A DNA stretch of 9,054 nucleotides from positions 1 to 9,054 of the forward strand of contig JAGWIE010000043.1 of assembly GCA_028866445.1 (NCBI GenBank), read 5' to 3'. The notes beneath the pieces are model-generated. The model did no database searches, was not told where the DNA came from, and saw only the letters and a list, made by a program, of their open reading frames with translations. This DNA is from Rhodospirillales bacterium (lineage in GTDB: Bacteria; Pseudomonadota; Alphaproteobacteria; Acetobacterales; Acetobacteraceae). Of the stretch, positions 1 to 7,350 are shown in pieces; position 1 is the stretch's first letter, and the number at the start of each line of letters is the position of its first letter. Both the position numbers and the translations under genes were made by a program.

Positions 1-254
1 ATGCCGAGGCCCCGGCGTTCCGCTGGCACAAACACCCTGGCGGCATCATCCACCACCGCACCGGCAATTTTCACGCAGCCTGCATCCGCGCGGTCCAGCC
101 CCGCGATCAACCGCAGCATGGTGGTTTTGCCGGAGCCGGATTCACCGGCGAGCACCAGAAACTTCCCGTCCTCCAGTGCCAGATTGATGCCCCGCAGTAC
201 CGCTCGGCCACCAAGGCGGCGCGTGGCGTCTGTCATCTCCAAACTCAGAGTCAT
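1..254 (-). CDS. ABC transporter ATP-binding protein, FbpC/AfuC-like (partial, N-terminal 84 residues)
   Basis: This is the nucleotide-binding subunit that would power the two-domain permease encoded just upstream. Only the N-terminal part is in the window; the gene runs off the left edge. The visible protein starts MTLSLEM and has a Walker A motif, GESGSGKTT, at residues 37-45. It ends in PAERRGLG, the segment that in this family directly precedes the Q-loop. Signature motif, Walker B and H-loop are outside the window, so activity cannot be judged. The ATG overlaps the permease TGA as ATGA, so translation is probably coupled and the start is well supported. The family (iron, polyamine, sulfate, thiamine and phosphonate importers) is clear from Walker A and context, but the substrate cannot be read from this fragment. 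Confidence 0.9.
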   Translation of the reverse strand, partial: MTLSLEMTDATRRLGGRAVLRGINLALEDGKFLVLAGESGSGKTTMLRLIAGLDRADAGCVKIAGAVVDDAARVFVPAERRGLG

Positions 255-1801
255 GCGCCTTCCTTAACCAGCGCGGCGGGTGCGTGGCCAAAGCGCAACG
301 CCAGGTTCAGCACCGCCGCCAGCCCAGCCAGAACAGCCATGGCCAGCAAGGCCAGCCGTGCCGCCTGGTCGTAATTCGCCATCATGTCAGCCGATACAAT
401 TGCCACGCCAAGCGGCATCTGCCCCGGAACATAGAGCAATTCAGACACCGGCAGCTCGAACATCACGCCCCCCACCACGAGCAGCCACGCATAAAGCCCC
501 GGGCGGATGAGCAACGCACCTTCAATATCGATAAGGCGCGTTTGCAGTGGCAGGCCGAATATCCGGGCGGCTTCATCCAACTTCGTATCAAGTTGAGCCA
601 TGGCGCTTCCCAATAGCCGCACCGCCATAGGCAAGGCACCTGCCGCGTAAGCAATGACCAGCAGCAAAGCTGTGCCATAAAGCGGCAGAAAATTATTGTT
701 GAAGGCCACGACATAGCCAGCTCCAAGCACCAGACCCGGCACCGCCATATTTGCAGTAAGCCCACCTTGCACCGCCACCGTGAACCAAGCCGAACGCCCG
801 CGTTGCAATTTGAGCACAAACAACGCCACACCCAGCGCCAGCGTGGCGGCCAGCACGCCATAGCCCAAAGAGCGGGGTATGGCGGAAAGAGACTCTGCAT
901 CCAGCGGCGTGCCGTGCAAAGCCACAATCGCCAGCGCCAATAACGGCCCGGCAATGCCAGCGCCCCAAAGCAACGCCGCGGCCAGCGCCAATGCCACTCG
1001 CCCGATGGCACCAGGGCGCACCGGCAGCGCCCGGCGCGCCTTGCCATGCACCAATGCCGCCTGAAAGCGCCGCTGGGTGGCCACTTGCAAAGCGCCGAGC
1101 AAGGCCGCACTGGCGATCAGCCACCAGCACAGCATCGCTGCACCCGCGAAATCGGTCGGTGTGGTGTTCAGTCGTTCGTAGATGGCGTATGTAAGAATCG
1201 GGATTTTTGTCGTCACACCCAGAGTGGCGGGAATGCCAAACTCCTGCATTGTCTCGATGGCGGCGATGGCGAATGCGGCGGCCATGGCGGGCAGCACAAG
1301 GCGCAAGGCGAGGCCCAAGCGCCGCCAGGCGGGCAGACGCAACACTAATGCTGCTTCGCGCAGCGTGGCGCTCGCGCCCGCGAAAGTGCCGCGCGCAACG
1401 AACACGGCGAACGGCAGCGCCTTCAGAACATAAAGAAACACCAGCCCCGCCGGGCCCAAAAAGAATTGGCCAGGCAGGCTGTTGCGCAGTGCTGGATTGG
1501 TGAACACAACGAGCCACCCGGTCGTGAGCACATAACCTGGAGTGAAGAATAATATCCACAACCCAAGCCCCAGCAGGCGCACCGCACCCCCGGACTTGGT
1601 TTCCAACGCCTGTGCTGCCAATGCCCCGAACGGCGCCACAATCAAACCTGTTAGTAGAGCAAATGCAGCGGAGTTGAGAAATGGGCGCCAGCCTTCAAAT
1701 GTTGCACAGCCCCCCGCCAAGGGCAAAAGTAGCAGCCGCGCCAGAGGATAAATAAACAGCAGCGCCAACAGCAACAATGCCAGGCCGCGCGTAAACCTCA
1801 T
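251..1801 (-). CDS. ABC transporter permease, FbpB/AfuB-like two-domain type
   Basis: This inner-membrane channel subunit is 516 residues long and consists of two fused BPD_transp_1 domains, the usual build and length for FbpB, AfuB and ThiP permeases. The protein is almost continuously hydrophobic, with a first membrane segment at about residues 5-28. Each half has an EAA loop that docks on the ATPase: residues about 149-171 (REAALVLRLP then LVLPA) and about 409-434 (DEAARIFGLP then LLIRPG). Two further family-type stretches are QEFGIPATLG at 186-195 and FELPVSELL at 448-456. The start ATG overlaps the binding-protein stop, and the stop overlaps the ATPase start, both as ATGA. The three genes therefore form a translationally coupled ABC cassette. 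Because both domains are in one chain, one permease with two ATPase copies would be the expected complex. The substrate is not defined by the permease. Confidence 0.93.
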   Translation of the reverse strand: MRFTRGLALLLLALLFIYPLARLLLLPLAGGCATFEGWRPFLNSAAFALLTGLIVAPFGALAAQALETKSGGAVRLLGLGLWILFFTPGYVLTTGWLVVFTNPALRNSLPGQFFLGPAGLVFLYVLKALPFAVFVARGTFAGASATLREAALVLRLPAWRRLGLALRLVLPAMAAAFAIAAIETMQEFGIPATLGVTTKIPILTYAIYERLNTTPTDFAGAAMLCWWLIASAALLGALQVATQRRFQAALVHGKARRALPVRPGAIGRVALALAAALLWGAGIAGPLLALAIVALHGTPLDAESLSAIPRSLGYGVLAATLALGVALFVLKLQRGRSAWFTVAVQGGLTANMAVPGLVLGAGYVVAFNNNFLPLYGTALLLVIAYAAGALPMAVRLLGSAMAQLDTKLDEAARIFGLPLQTRLIDIEGALLIRPGLYAWLLVVGGVMFELPVSELLYVPGQMPLGVAIVSADMMANYDQAARLALLAMAVLAGLAAVLNLALRFGHAPAALVKEGA

Positions 1802-2814
1802 GCGCCAGAGATCACTTTGGCGAACCAGCTATTGATGGTGCTTTCCAGCCCACCCCACACAACTGGGTTAAGCGTGATGGTATGGATATCCGCAAGAACT
1901 GGAACGCCAGGCAGCGGCGCGGGCGCGTTCTGCGTAATGGGCCAATACTCGCCATCTGCCTCGCCTTCAGTTTGCCGGAGCTTCTGAATATCCGGCCGCA
2001 TCGCGAAGGCCATGAACCGCGCGGCCTCCTTCTGCTGGCGGGCATTCAACCCGGCCGCTTCCACCATCACATTGGGCAGGACGTAGGCTGGATTGGGAAC
2101 GGTAATTCGCATCCCCGGATGATGCGCCGCGTAAAACAACGCTGCCGAGGATTGCACGATGGCAAGGCTGATAGCCTGGGATTGCAACGCCGCCAGAGTT
2201 GCATCGTTCTTGTCAAACATATGCAAGCCATTGGCCTTCAGGCCCAGCACATATTTTTGCCCTTGCGGCCAACCGCCGGCATTGTCGAGCATTCCCGCCA
2301 GCATTGGGTAGGTGGGGCCGGAGATCGACGGATCGTTCATCCCCACCAGATTTTTATAAGCAGGAGAAAGCAGATCATTCCAGGTGGCGGGGGCAACAGC
2401 CAGTCTTGCAGGATCGGAAATAAACACACCCGCCAAAGTGATCCCTGTGGGTATATAAGCGCCATCGGGGCTAAGCAGTCCTTGCCCTAACGGAGTGAGC
2501 CCCGCAGGCGCTGGCAGGCCATGCGCCAGCAGATGCGCCTGGTCCAGCGCGGCAGCGGCGGTGGCGCCGTCAAACCAGCCGATATCCCAATCCGGATGGT
2601 TACCCTGCGCCACAATGCGCGCCAGCAAACTGCCCGTAGAAAGCCGCACGACGCTGACCTTGATCCCCGTCTCCTTGGTGAAGGCGGCGGCAACCGCGGG
2701 GCCGTAATCCAGACCCGTGTAAAGCACCAGCCCGGTATCAGATGACGGCCAGAGCAGCAACGCCGCCACAACCACGACGATAACAGCAAACACGCTTGCG
2801 ATGAGCTTACGCAT
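1798..2814 (-). CDS. Periplasmic solute-binding protein, FbpA/AfuA class
   Basis: This protein should capture the ligand in the periplasm and deliver it to the permease. It is 338 residues long, normal for the class. The mature part opens with a typical first strand (LVLYTGLDYG, residues 29-38), then AFTKETGIKV (44-53), a DWDIGWFDG stretch (75-83) and DPSISGPTYP (161-170), which probably lines the ligand cleft. The N-terminus has a long hydrophobic segment (about 4-22) with no AxA cleavage site and no lipobox cysteine, so it may stay membrane-anchored or be cut at an atypical site. The adjacent Tyr-Tyr pair that binds ferric iron in FbpA and FutA proteins is not seen; the comparable region reads IVQSSAALFYAAHHPG (219-234). 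Iron is therefore not assured, and hexose phosphate (as in AfuA) or phosphonate relatives are alternatives. An AGGA ribosome site (2825-2828) lies about 10 bases before the ATG. Confidence 0.88.
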   Translation of the reverse strand: MRKLIASVFAVIVVVVAALLLWPSSDTGLVLYTGLDYGPAVAAAFTKETGIKVSVVRLSTGSLLARIVAQGNHPDWDIGWFDGATAAAALDQAHLLAHGLPAPAGLTPLGQGLLSPDGAYIPTGITLAGVFISDPARLAVAPATWNDLLSPAYKNLVGMNDPSISGPTYPMLAGMLDNAGGWPQGQKYVLGLKANGLHMFDKNDATLAALQSQAISLAIVQSSAALFYAAHHPGMRITVPNPAYVLPNVMVEAAGLNARQQKEAARFMAFAMRPDIQKLRQTEGEADGEYWPITQNAPAPLPGVPVLADIHTITLNPVVWGGLESTINSWFAKVISGA

Positions 2815-2849
2815 CTCGGGGATTTCCTAAAACTCGGCTAAGCGGGGTT

Positions 2850-3605
2850 TCAATCGGCATCCATGCTGGGCGCGGCCATCTGAAAGATCACCGCGACGGT
2901 AACGGTGTAGGTCCTGCCTGCAAAACCTGACGGCGGCGGCGGATAATGCGCGATCCGCGCCGCGCGTAGCGCCGCATCATCCAGCAGAGGATACCCGCTT
3001 GATTGCGCAAGAGCGATATCGGTCACCACACCGTTCCGATAGATGAAGCTCACCTCCGGCGTGCCACTTTCATGCGCCATCTGCGCCGCGGCCGGGTAAA
3101 CTTCGTTCGCCACAACCTGCACAGCATTACGCATGGCTACGCGGAACGCATCAACCTGGCCCAGCGAGGGGGCTGGCGGCAATGCGGGCACAGGCGGCGT
3201 GGGCGGCACCGGCTGGGCCACCGGCTTGGGCGGCGGCGGCGTTGCCGGGCGCGGCGGCTCAATATGGCGCGGCACCGTATGCTCAGCCGGACGCGGCGGC
3301 GGCGGCACAGGCGGCGGTTTGGGCAACGCCGGAGCTGGCACAGGCTTAGGCGGCGGCGGCACGGGCACCGGTTTTGGCGGCACCACAGGCTTTGGCGGCG
3401 GAGGTTTCGGGGCAGGCGGCTTTGGCGCCGCCTGCACCGAAATTTTTATTACCGATTGCTGAAGCGCTGGCGGCGGCTGGTGCCGCGCAAGGCTCGGCAA
3501 AAGCACCCCCAGAGCCACCACTTCAAGTAGAAGGCCGATTCCAAGCGCTGCCATAAAGCGGCGATTTTCCTGCGCTGACGGCGCCCAAATTCCAGCAGAG
3601 TTCAT
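2850..3605 (-). CDS. tonB: TonB energy-transducing protein
   Basis: TonB spans the periplasm and passes proton-motive energy from ExbB-ExbD to the outer-membrane receptor. The chosen start gives 251 residues: a short cytoplasmic tail, one membrane helix (about 18-36), a long Pro/Lys/Val-rich linker (about 61-145) and a TonB C-terminal domain (about 170-243) with SSGYPLLDDAAL and a PPPP segment typical of the family. The start at 3605 lies 13 bases after the exbD stop and places the helix near the N-terminus as in other TonB proteins. An in-frame ATG at 3653 would add 16 basic residues and overlap exbD by 35 bases; neither start has a strong ribosome site, so 3653 remains possible. Its position inside a receptor operon suggests it is dedicated to this receptor rather than the general housekeeping copy. 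Confidence 0.9.
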   Translation of the reverse strand: MNSAGIWAPSAQENRRFMAALGIGLLLEVVALGVLLPSLARHQPPPALQQSVIKISVQAAPKPPAPKPPPPKPVVPPKPVPVPPPPKPVPAPALPKPPPVPPPPRPAEHTVPRHIEPPRPATPPPPKPVAQPVPPTPPVPALPPAPSLGQVDAFRVAMRNAVQVVANEVYPAAAQMAHESGTPEVSFIYRNGVVTDIALAQSSGYPLLDDAALRAARIAHYPPPPSGFAGRTYTVTVAVIFQMAAPSMDAD

Positions 3606-3618
3606 GACACGCTGCCGG

Positions 3619-4026
3619 TTACTGGCCCGCCGCGGGTTGCGCGGCGATGCCAATATTCGTCACATTTGCTTTGCGAGCCGCGTCGATCACGGTCATGAAA
3701 TGCTGAAAAGCCGAGGCTTTGTCAGCGGCGATGGTCACTTCGGTTTTATCCGGCGCACCATCGGCCTCGAACATCGCCGTTAATTGGTCCGGCGTCATCA
3801 CGTTGTTTTTTACCTTCAACGTACCATCCGCCAGCACGTTCACGATAAATTTCGGATGCGGAAGGTTCTGCGACTGCGAACTGGTGGGTAGCTGCATGGT
3901 AACCCCGGCATCCGGGATCATTTGCAATGTAACGATAATGAAAAACACGAGCAAAAATAGCATCACGTCGATCATCGGGATGATTTCGATGCGCGCCTTA
4001 CGGCGCTCAAAATAGCGCATGGTCAT
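3619..4026 (-). CDS. exbD: Biopolymer transport protein ExbD
   Basis: ExbD is the single-span partner of ExbB in the proton-driven TonB motor. The protein has 135 residues, close to the usual length. A short basic cytoplasmic tail (ERRKAR) is followed by one membrane helix (about 15-34) containing IPMIDVMLFLLVFF. D20 in this motif corresponds to the conserved membrane aspartate essential for proton use in the ExbD/TolR family. The rest is a periplasmic domain ending in a short Ala/Gln-rich tail. The start is only 7 bases after the exbB stop and has no clear ribosome site, so it is probably translated by coupling to exbB. ATG codon 3 is an alternative start that changes little. ExbD is preferred over TolR because the neighbours are a receptor and tonB, not tolA or tolB. 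Confidence 0.93.
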   Translation of the reverse strand: MTMRYFERRKARIEIIPMIDVMLFLLVFFIIVTLQMIPDAGVTMQLPTSSQSQNLPHPKFIVNVLADGTLKVKNNVMTPDQLTAMFEADGAPDKTEVTIAADKASAFQHFMTVIDAARKANVTNIGIAAQPAAGQ

Positions 4027-4033
4027 GGCGATG

Positions 4034-4708
4034 CTATACCGTCGCGAAATGGGCTGCGCCCTGCATGTTCACGGCACGGGCGGCGGGAAGCACAGATGCG
4101 CTGTCTGTACGGTTCACGATCATCATCTTCAATGAATCGAGTTGATGCACGATGAGACGCACCTGATTGGAAAGCGCGTTGAACCCGGCCAAACCAAGCA
4201 TCGCGATAAACAGGCCAAAGGCTGTGGCAACCAGCGCATCGGCAACGCCGCCGGTAACTTCCGCCGGGGCATGGCCAGGCTGTGCCAGAACGTTAAATGC
4301 ATGGAACATGCCGATAATGGTGCCGAACAGACCCATCAGCGGTGCCAGAGTAACCACGGTATCCAGCACCCATAACCGGCGATCCAGCGACGGCGCAATC
4401 AGCATGATCGTTTCATCCAAATGGCTGGCCAGGGTTTCATGGCTCACACCTTGGTAACGCATCGTGGTTTCGATCATCACCTCTTCGGGCAGGTTTTTGG
4501 AAGCTTGCAGCAGCTTCGCCAATTCCACCTGGCGCAACACCGGCATTTCAGATGCGGCGCGAATCACCGACTTGCCGCGCAGGATGGTATTCCGCAGTGA
4601 CCAGAAGCGGTCGATCAGCACAGCTAGTGCCACCAACAGCAAAAGGGCCAGGAAATACAGAATACCATCCGAATAATTGGCAAGATAGATGATGTAGTTG
4701 AGAGACAT
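4034..4708 (-). CDS. exbB: ExbB/TolQ-type proton channel protein (MotA/TolQ/ExbB family)
   Basis: ExbB forms the multi-helix core of the TonB motor in the inner membrane. With the start at 4708 the protein has 224 residues and three membrane helices at about 15-33, 114-140 and 155-178. Helices 2 and 3 carry the family motifs APLMGLFGT (122-130) and ADALVATAFGLF (156-167). The reading frame is open back to an ATG at 4798, which would add 30 residues. The inner ATG is preferred because a GGAG ribosome site lies 9 bases before it, the protein then begins close to helix 1 as in relatives, and the extra codons would lie inside the intergenic hairpin region. Its place between the receptor gene and exbD-tonB assigns it to TonB energisation rather than the Tol system. 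Confidence 0.93.
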   Translation of the reverse strand: MSLNYIIYLANYSDGILYFLALLLLVALAVLIDRFWSLRNTILRGKSVIRAASEMPVLRQVELAKLLQASKNLPEEVMIETTMRYQGVSHETLASHLDETIMLIAPSLDRRLWVLDTVVTLAPLMGLFGTIIGMFHAFNVLAQPGHAPAEVTGGVADALVATAFGLFIAMLGLAGFNALSNQVRLIVHQLDSLKMMIVNRTDSASVLPAARAVNMQGAAHFATV

Positions 4709-4717
4709 GCTTCGAAA

Positions 4718-4721
4718 CTCC
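4718..4721 (-). promoter_or_regulatory. Ribosome binding site deciding the exbB start
   Basis: The minus strand reads GGAG, 9 bases before the ATG at 4708. The longer in-frame start at 4798 has no comparable site, so this supports the shorter ExbB. Confidence 0.6.
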
Positions 4722-4785
4722 AGATTTCTGCCGCCGTTACACCAAGACGGAGGCGGGAAGTGTGACAAGTATGTGTCAATGCGAA

Positions 4786-4820
4786 CCAGGGCGCGCATCC
4801 CGTGAAGGATGGCGCCCTGG
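4786..4820 (-). terminator. Intergenic hairpin between receptor gene and exbB (possible attenuator or mRNA-stabilising stem)
   Basis: CCAGGGCGC (4786-4794) is perfectly complementary to GCGCCCTGG (4812-4820). Past one bulged base the stem continues with CATCC pairing GGATG, leaving a six-base loop, for about 14 base pairs in all. It begins 15 bases beyond the receptor stop codon. No run of T follows on the minus strand (it continues TTCGCATTG), so it is not a canonical strong intrinsic terminator. It could partly terminate transcription, block 3' exonuclease decay of the receptor message, or mark a processing site. Stem-loops between a highly expressed surface or binding protein gene and lower-expressed partners are a common arrangement. 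Confidence 0.6.
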
Positions 4821-4835
4821 CTGTTTGGTTTAGTC

Positions 4836-7205
4836 TTAGAGTGAGGAGCCGAAACCGATGGGCACGGTCACCGAACCGAATACGGAAACACCTGTCAGGC
4901 GCCAGTAGAGCAACTGGCCCGCACCATTGGCACCGTTATCGAAGATAACCTGCTTCTGATTGGTGATATTATCGACGTTCAACTTCACCTTGATCGGATC
5001 CTTGTTCGGATTGTCATGGTTGAAGGTGTAGCCAAGCGCCACGTTCACAACGTTGTACGGATCGTACCAGCCGCCAGGGGACTTACCACCCGCCGGGCTG
5101 TTCGCATAGTCGCCGGTGCCATTATTGCCGGAATATTCGCCGCCGGTCCACTGGTCGATGACCGAGGCATAAACGCCGTTCTGGTCATAAATAACGCCGA
5201 AATTGGCGGTGCCCTGCGGTGCCTGGGTGATGTGGATATTCGTCGAGGTCTGGAACGCCTGGTTGTAGGAGGCGTTGCCGAACAAGGACAGGCCGTTGCC
5301 AAAGCTGTAAGCTGCTTCAGCCTCGATGCCGCGATAGATCACGCCACCCTGGTTCACGGACACTTTCTGCGGCGTGGTGAAGCCGGCAACTGGCTCAGTA
5401 GCCGTTGAAATGAAGTTCTGGAAGTGGATCGTATAAATATCCCCACCCAGTGCCCAATGCTGATCCTGATAGGCAGCACCTGCCTGGAAGTTGATCGTGC
5501 TCTGCGGCGCGAAGGATTGCGAGTTCAGCGCCACCGTATAGAGCGTGTTCATGTTCGGCGCCAGGAAGCCCTCGGCGGCTTGCCCGTAAACGGAGAAGTT
5601 CGGGTTGAACGCGTATTTTACTTCAAAAGACGGCAGCAGCTTGTACCAGGAATGGTCGTAGCCGGTCAGCGTCTCCGTCTTCTGGTTCGCCTGCGCGTTC
5701 ATCGTGCGGCGGAAATAATCCCATTTCAGGCCGCCCGTCAGGGTCAACCCATCAATCGGCTGCCAATCGATCTGGCCATAAGGCTGGAACGTATAGAGCT
5801 GGTTATGCTGCAAACGCTCGATAGACCCGAAATCGTTGGTCGGCGTGATCTTGCCGCCATTGCTGTCCGCCGGATCATAGTTGATGGCGTTTCCGTCCGT
5901 CAGATCGACATTCTGCACGAAACGGGTGTTCACCTGGTGGTCGAACCAGCCACCCACCTTGATATCGCCCCAGCCAAAATTCTTCTGCAAACGCTGGATG
6001 GTACCGACGGAACGCCAGTCGTTCAGGAAGGTCTGGCCAGGTATACCAGCAACGGTAGGACCACCGGGGGTCAGAACCGCCTCGTTCGGTACGCCGCCTG
6101 GCGCCTGGGTGTCGCCATAGGCGTCGGTCGTATCATCGGTGTTCAAATCGTGGTGATAATAGGCGAAGGTGTAAATCTTGCCGTCATAGAGGAAGCCGTC
6201 GCCGAGATTCGACTGCACGTCCGCATATTCCACATCGGTGGTGATATGGTCGTTGTTATAACGGTTATACCCCTGGGAGTTCGGGTCGGTATTGTAAGCG
6301 TAGTTCCAGCCATACAAATCCATCTGCTGGGACGTCGCGCCCAGAGGCGGGTTTTGATAGAGCTGGTTATAATCGGCAAGCAGCGTGACCGTGGTGTTTT
6401 CGGAAACCGGGATCACCACTTTGCCAAAGAAATTGCTGCGTTCCTGCCCGGCATTCGTAAGCGCGCCATCGCTCTTGATGTGTTCAGCGTTGAACACAGC
6501 GGTGGTGCCATTGGCCGAATTGATGGCACCGGAGTCAAGGCGGATGCTGCCATCGGACGTGTTGTAACTGCCATAGGAGGCACCGATGGTCGCAGTGGTC
6601 TTGGGCAGCGGGTTGATGGTACGCAGCGAAATGGTGCCACCAAAGGTCGCATCACCCACCGTTTCCGCCGTGCCGGGGCCGCGGTCGACGATGGTTTCAC
6701 CGATTATGGAATTAGTGAAAAACGAGGTCGAGTGGTGGGTAAAGTCGTTGGAATCGCCGATGGGAATACCGTCAAAGGTGACGTTATACTGGCCGTCCTG
6801 CAAGCCGCGAATGGAAGGGCCGGTGGTTTCCATCAGGCCGGGGCCGTTGGGATTGATGTTGTTTGCCGAAGGCGTGAGGCGCACGATGTCAGCATAGCTC
6901 TGCGTGGGAACGAGCAGATTGTCCGCCGTGTGTTTCTTCACGACCGAGGTCGGCTGCGAGGAATTCAGTGGCGCCACGGACGGCGACTCATACGGCGCGG
7001 TGCCGGGCGTGTTGATAAGATTCGACGCGTTGTTCGTGCCTGTGGCAAGAACCGAACCCAGATCGAGGTTAACCGGCGCGTTGGCGGCGGTTTGCGCCAA
7101 AGCGGCTGGTGCAACCGCAAAGCTGGCGAGGCCGATATAAAGGCTGCGCATAGAACAAAAACCACGCAGGGCAGACTTCGCCCTGCTTCCCCAAAGACCA
7201 GCCAT
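4836..7205 (-). CDS. TonB-dependent outer-membrane receptor
   Basis: This 22-strand-type outer-membrane channel would bind the external substrate and import it using TonB. It has 789 residues. A signal peptide ends near ALA|Q at 37-38; the region before the hydrophobic core is long, and Met19 (ATG at 7151) would give a more ordinary signal, but the ATG at 7205 has the better ribosome site (GGGAAGG, 7216-7222, 10 bases upstream). After a linker with LDLGSVLATG (47-56), possibly containing the TonB box, a plug domain (about 77-200) shows IRGLQDGQYNVTFDGIPI (132-149) and VDRGPGTAETVGDATFGG (173-190). The rest is the beta-barrel. There is no N-terminal signalling (STN) domain, so no sigma/anti-sigma control is expected. 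The chain ends in GFGSSL rather than the usual terminal Phe or Trp. The substrate is not identifiable from sequence alone. Confidence 0.95.
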   Translation of the reverse strand: MAGLWGSRAKSALRGFCSMRSLYIGLASFAVAPAALAQTAANAPVNLDLGSVLATGTNNASNLINTPGTAPYESPSVAPLNSSQPTSVVKKHTADNLLVPTQSYADIVRLTPSANNINPNGPGLMETTGPSIRGLQDGQYNVTFDGIPIGDSNDFTHHSTSFFTNSIIGETIVDRGPGTAETVGDATFGGTISLRTINPLPKTTATIGASYGSYNTSDGSIRLDSGAINSANGTTAVFNAEHIKSDGALTNAGQERSNFFGKVVIPVSENTTVTLLADYNQLYQNPPLGATSQQMDLYGWNYAYNTDPNSQGYNRYNNDHITTDVEYADVQSNLGDGFLYDGKIYTFAYYHHDLNTDDTTDAYGDTQAPGGVPNEAVLTPGGPTVAGIPGQTFLNDWRSVGTIQRLQKNFGWGDIKVGGWFDHQVNTRFVQNVDLTDGNAINYDPADSNGGKITPTNDFGSIERLQHNQLYTFQPYGQIDWQPIDGLTLTGGLKWDYFRRTMNAQANQKTETLTGYDHSWYKLLPSFEVKYAFNPNFSVYGQAAEGFLAPNMNTLYTVALNSQSFAPQSTINFQAGAAYQDQHWALGGDIYTIHFQNFISTATEPVAGFTTPQKVSVNQGGVIYRGIEAEAAYSFGNGLSLFGNASYNQAFQTSTNIHITQAPQGTANFGVIYDQNGVYASVIDQWTGGEYSGNNGTGDYANSPAGGKSPGGWYDPYNVVNVALGYTFNHDNPNKDPIKVKLNVDNITNQKQVIFDNGANGAGQLLYWRLTGVSVFGSVTVPIGFGSSL

Positions 7206-7232
7206 CGTAATTTAACCTTCCCGTTGATTTGT

Positions 7233-7246
7233 GTAGCGGCTACTAC
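7233..7246. promoter_or_regulatory. Putative RpiR operator, copy 2 (receptor promoter, proximal)
   Basis: The plus strand reads GTAGCGGCTACTAC, matching GTAG-N6-CTAC. It also contains a shorter perfect palindrome, GTAG-CGG-CTAC (7233-7243). It lies 27 bases upstream of the receptor ATG, between the proposed transcription start and the ribosome site. The same half-sites occur in front of the regulator gene at 8315-8328. Confidence 0.6.
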
Positions 7247-7261
7247 CAAAAAATAATTCGG

Positions 7262-7275
7262 GTAAGTTTTACTAC
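7262..7275. promoter_or_regulatory. Putative RpiR operator, copy 3 (receptor promoter, distal, one mismatch)
   Basis: The plus strand reads GTAAGTTTTACTAC, which is GTAA-N6-CTAC and differs from the other two copies by one half-site base. Its centre is 29 bases from that of the proximal copy, and it overlaps the proposed -10 box. Confidence 0.5.
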
Positions 7276-7350
7276 TTCGTGATCTTTTTGTTTCAGATTT
7301 AAGACAGAACCCACACCCTTCGCGCCAAAACTCAGAGATACGGGCAGGTT

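Larger units (their letters stand above)
7206..7350 (-). promoter_or_regulatory. Promoter region of the receptor operon
   Basis: This AT-rich gap separates the regulator stop from the receptor start. On the minus strand a weak promoter can be proposed: CTGAAA (7291-7296) as -35 and TAGTAA (7269-7274) as -10 with a 16-base spacer. Both boxes are poor matches, so the exact promoter is uncertain. Two palindromic operator candidates lie here, one over the proposed -10 and one just downstream of the proposed start, an arrangement that would suit repression. No terminator was seen after the regulator gene, so read-through from it is possible. No Fur box, Irr-type or TGA-N9-TCA iron element was found. 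Confidence 0.5.

Noticed and set aside
1882..2490. A 202-codon plus-strand open frame opposite the binding-protein gene
   Set aside because: No recognisable domain; it is a shadow of the binding-protein codons.
3180..3440. Repeated GGCGGC-like tracts that look like a tandem repeat
   Set aside because: They are the reverse complement of Pro codons in the TonB periplasmic linker, a normal low-complexity region of that protein.
4774..4779. Perfect TTGACA on the minus strand upstream of exbB, suggesting an internal promoter
   Set aside because: No acceptable -10 box lies 15-19 bases downstream; the sequence there is GC-rich.
5424..7256. A 610-codon open frame on the plus strand opposite the receptor gene
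   Set aside because: It is antisense to a clear receptor gene, has no recognisable domain, and its composition (rich in Arg, Val, Ile and Gly) is what the complement of biased GC-rich codons gives.
7280..7296. TGA-N10-TCA near the receptor promoter, resembling a RirA iron-responsive element
   Set aside because: The known element is TGA-N9-TCA; the spacing here is one base too long and the flanks do not match.
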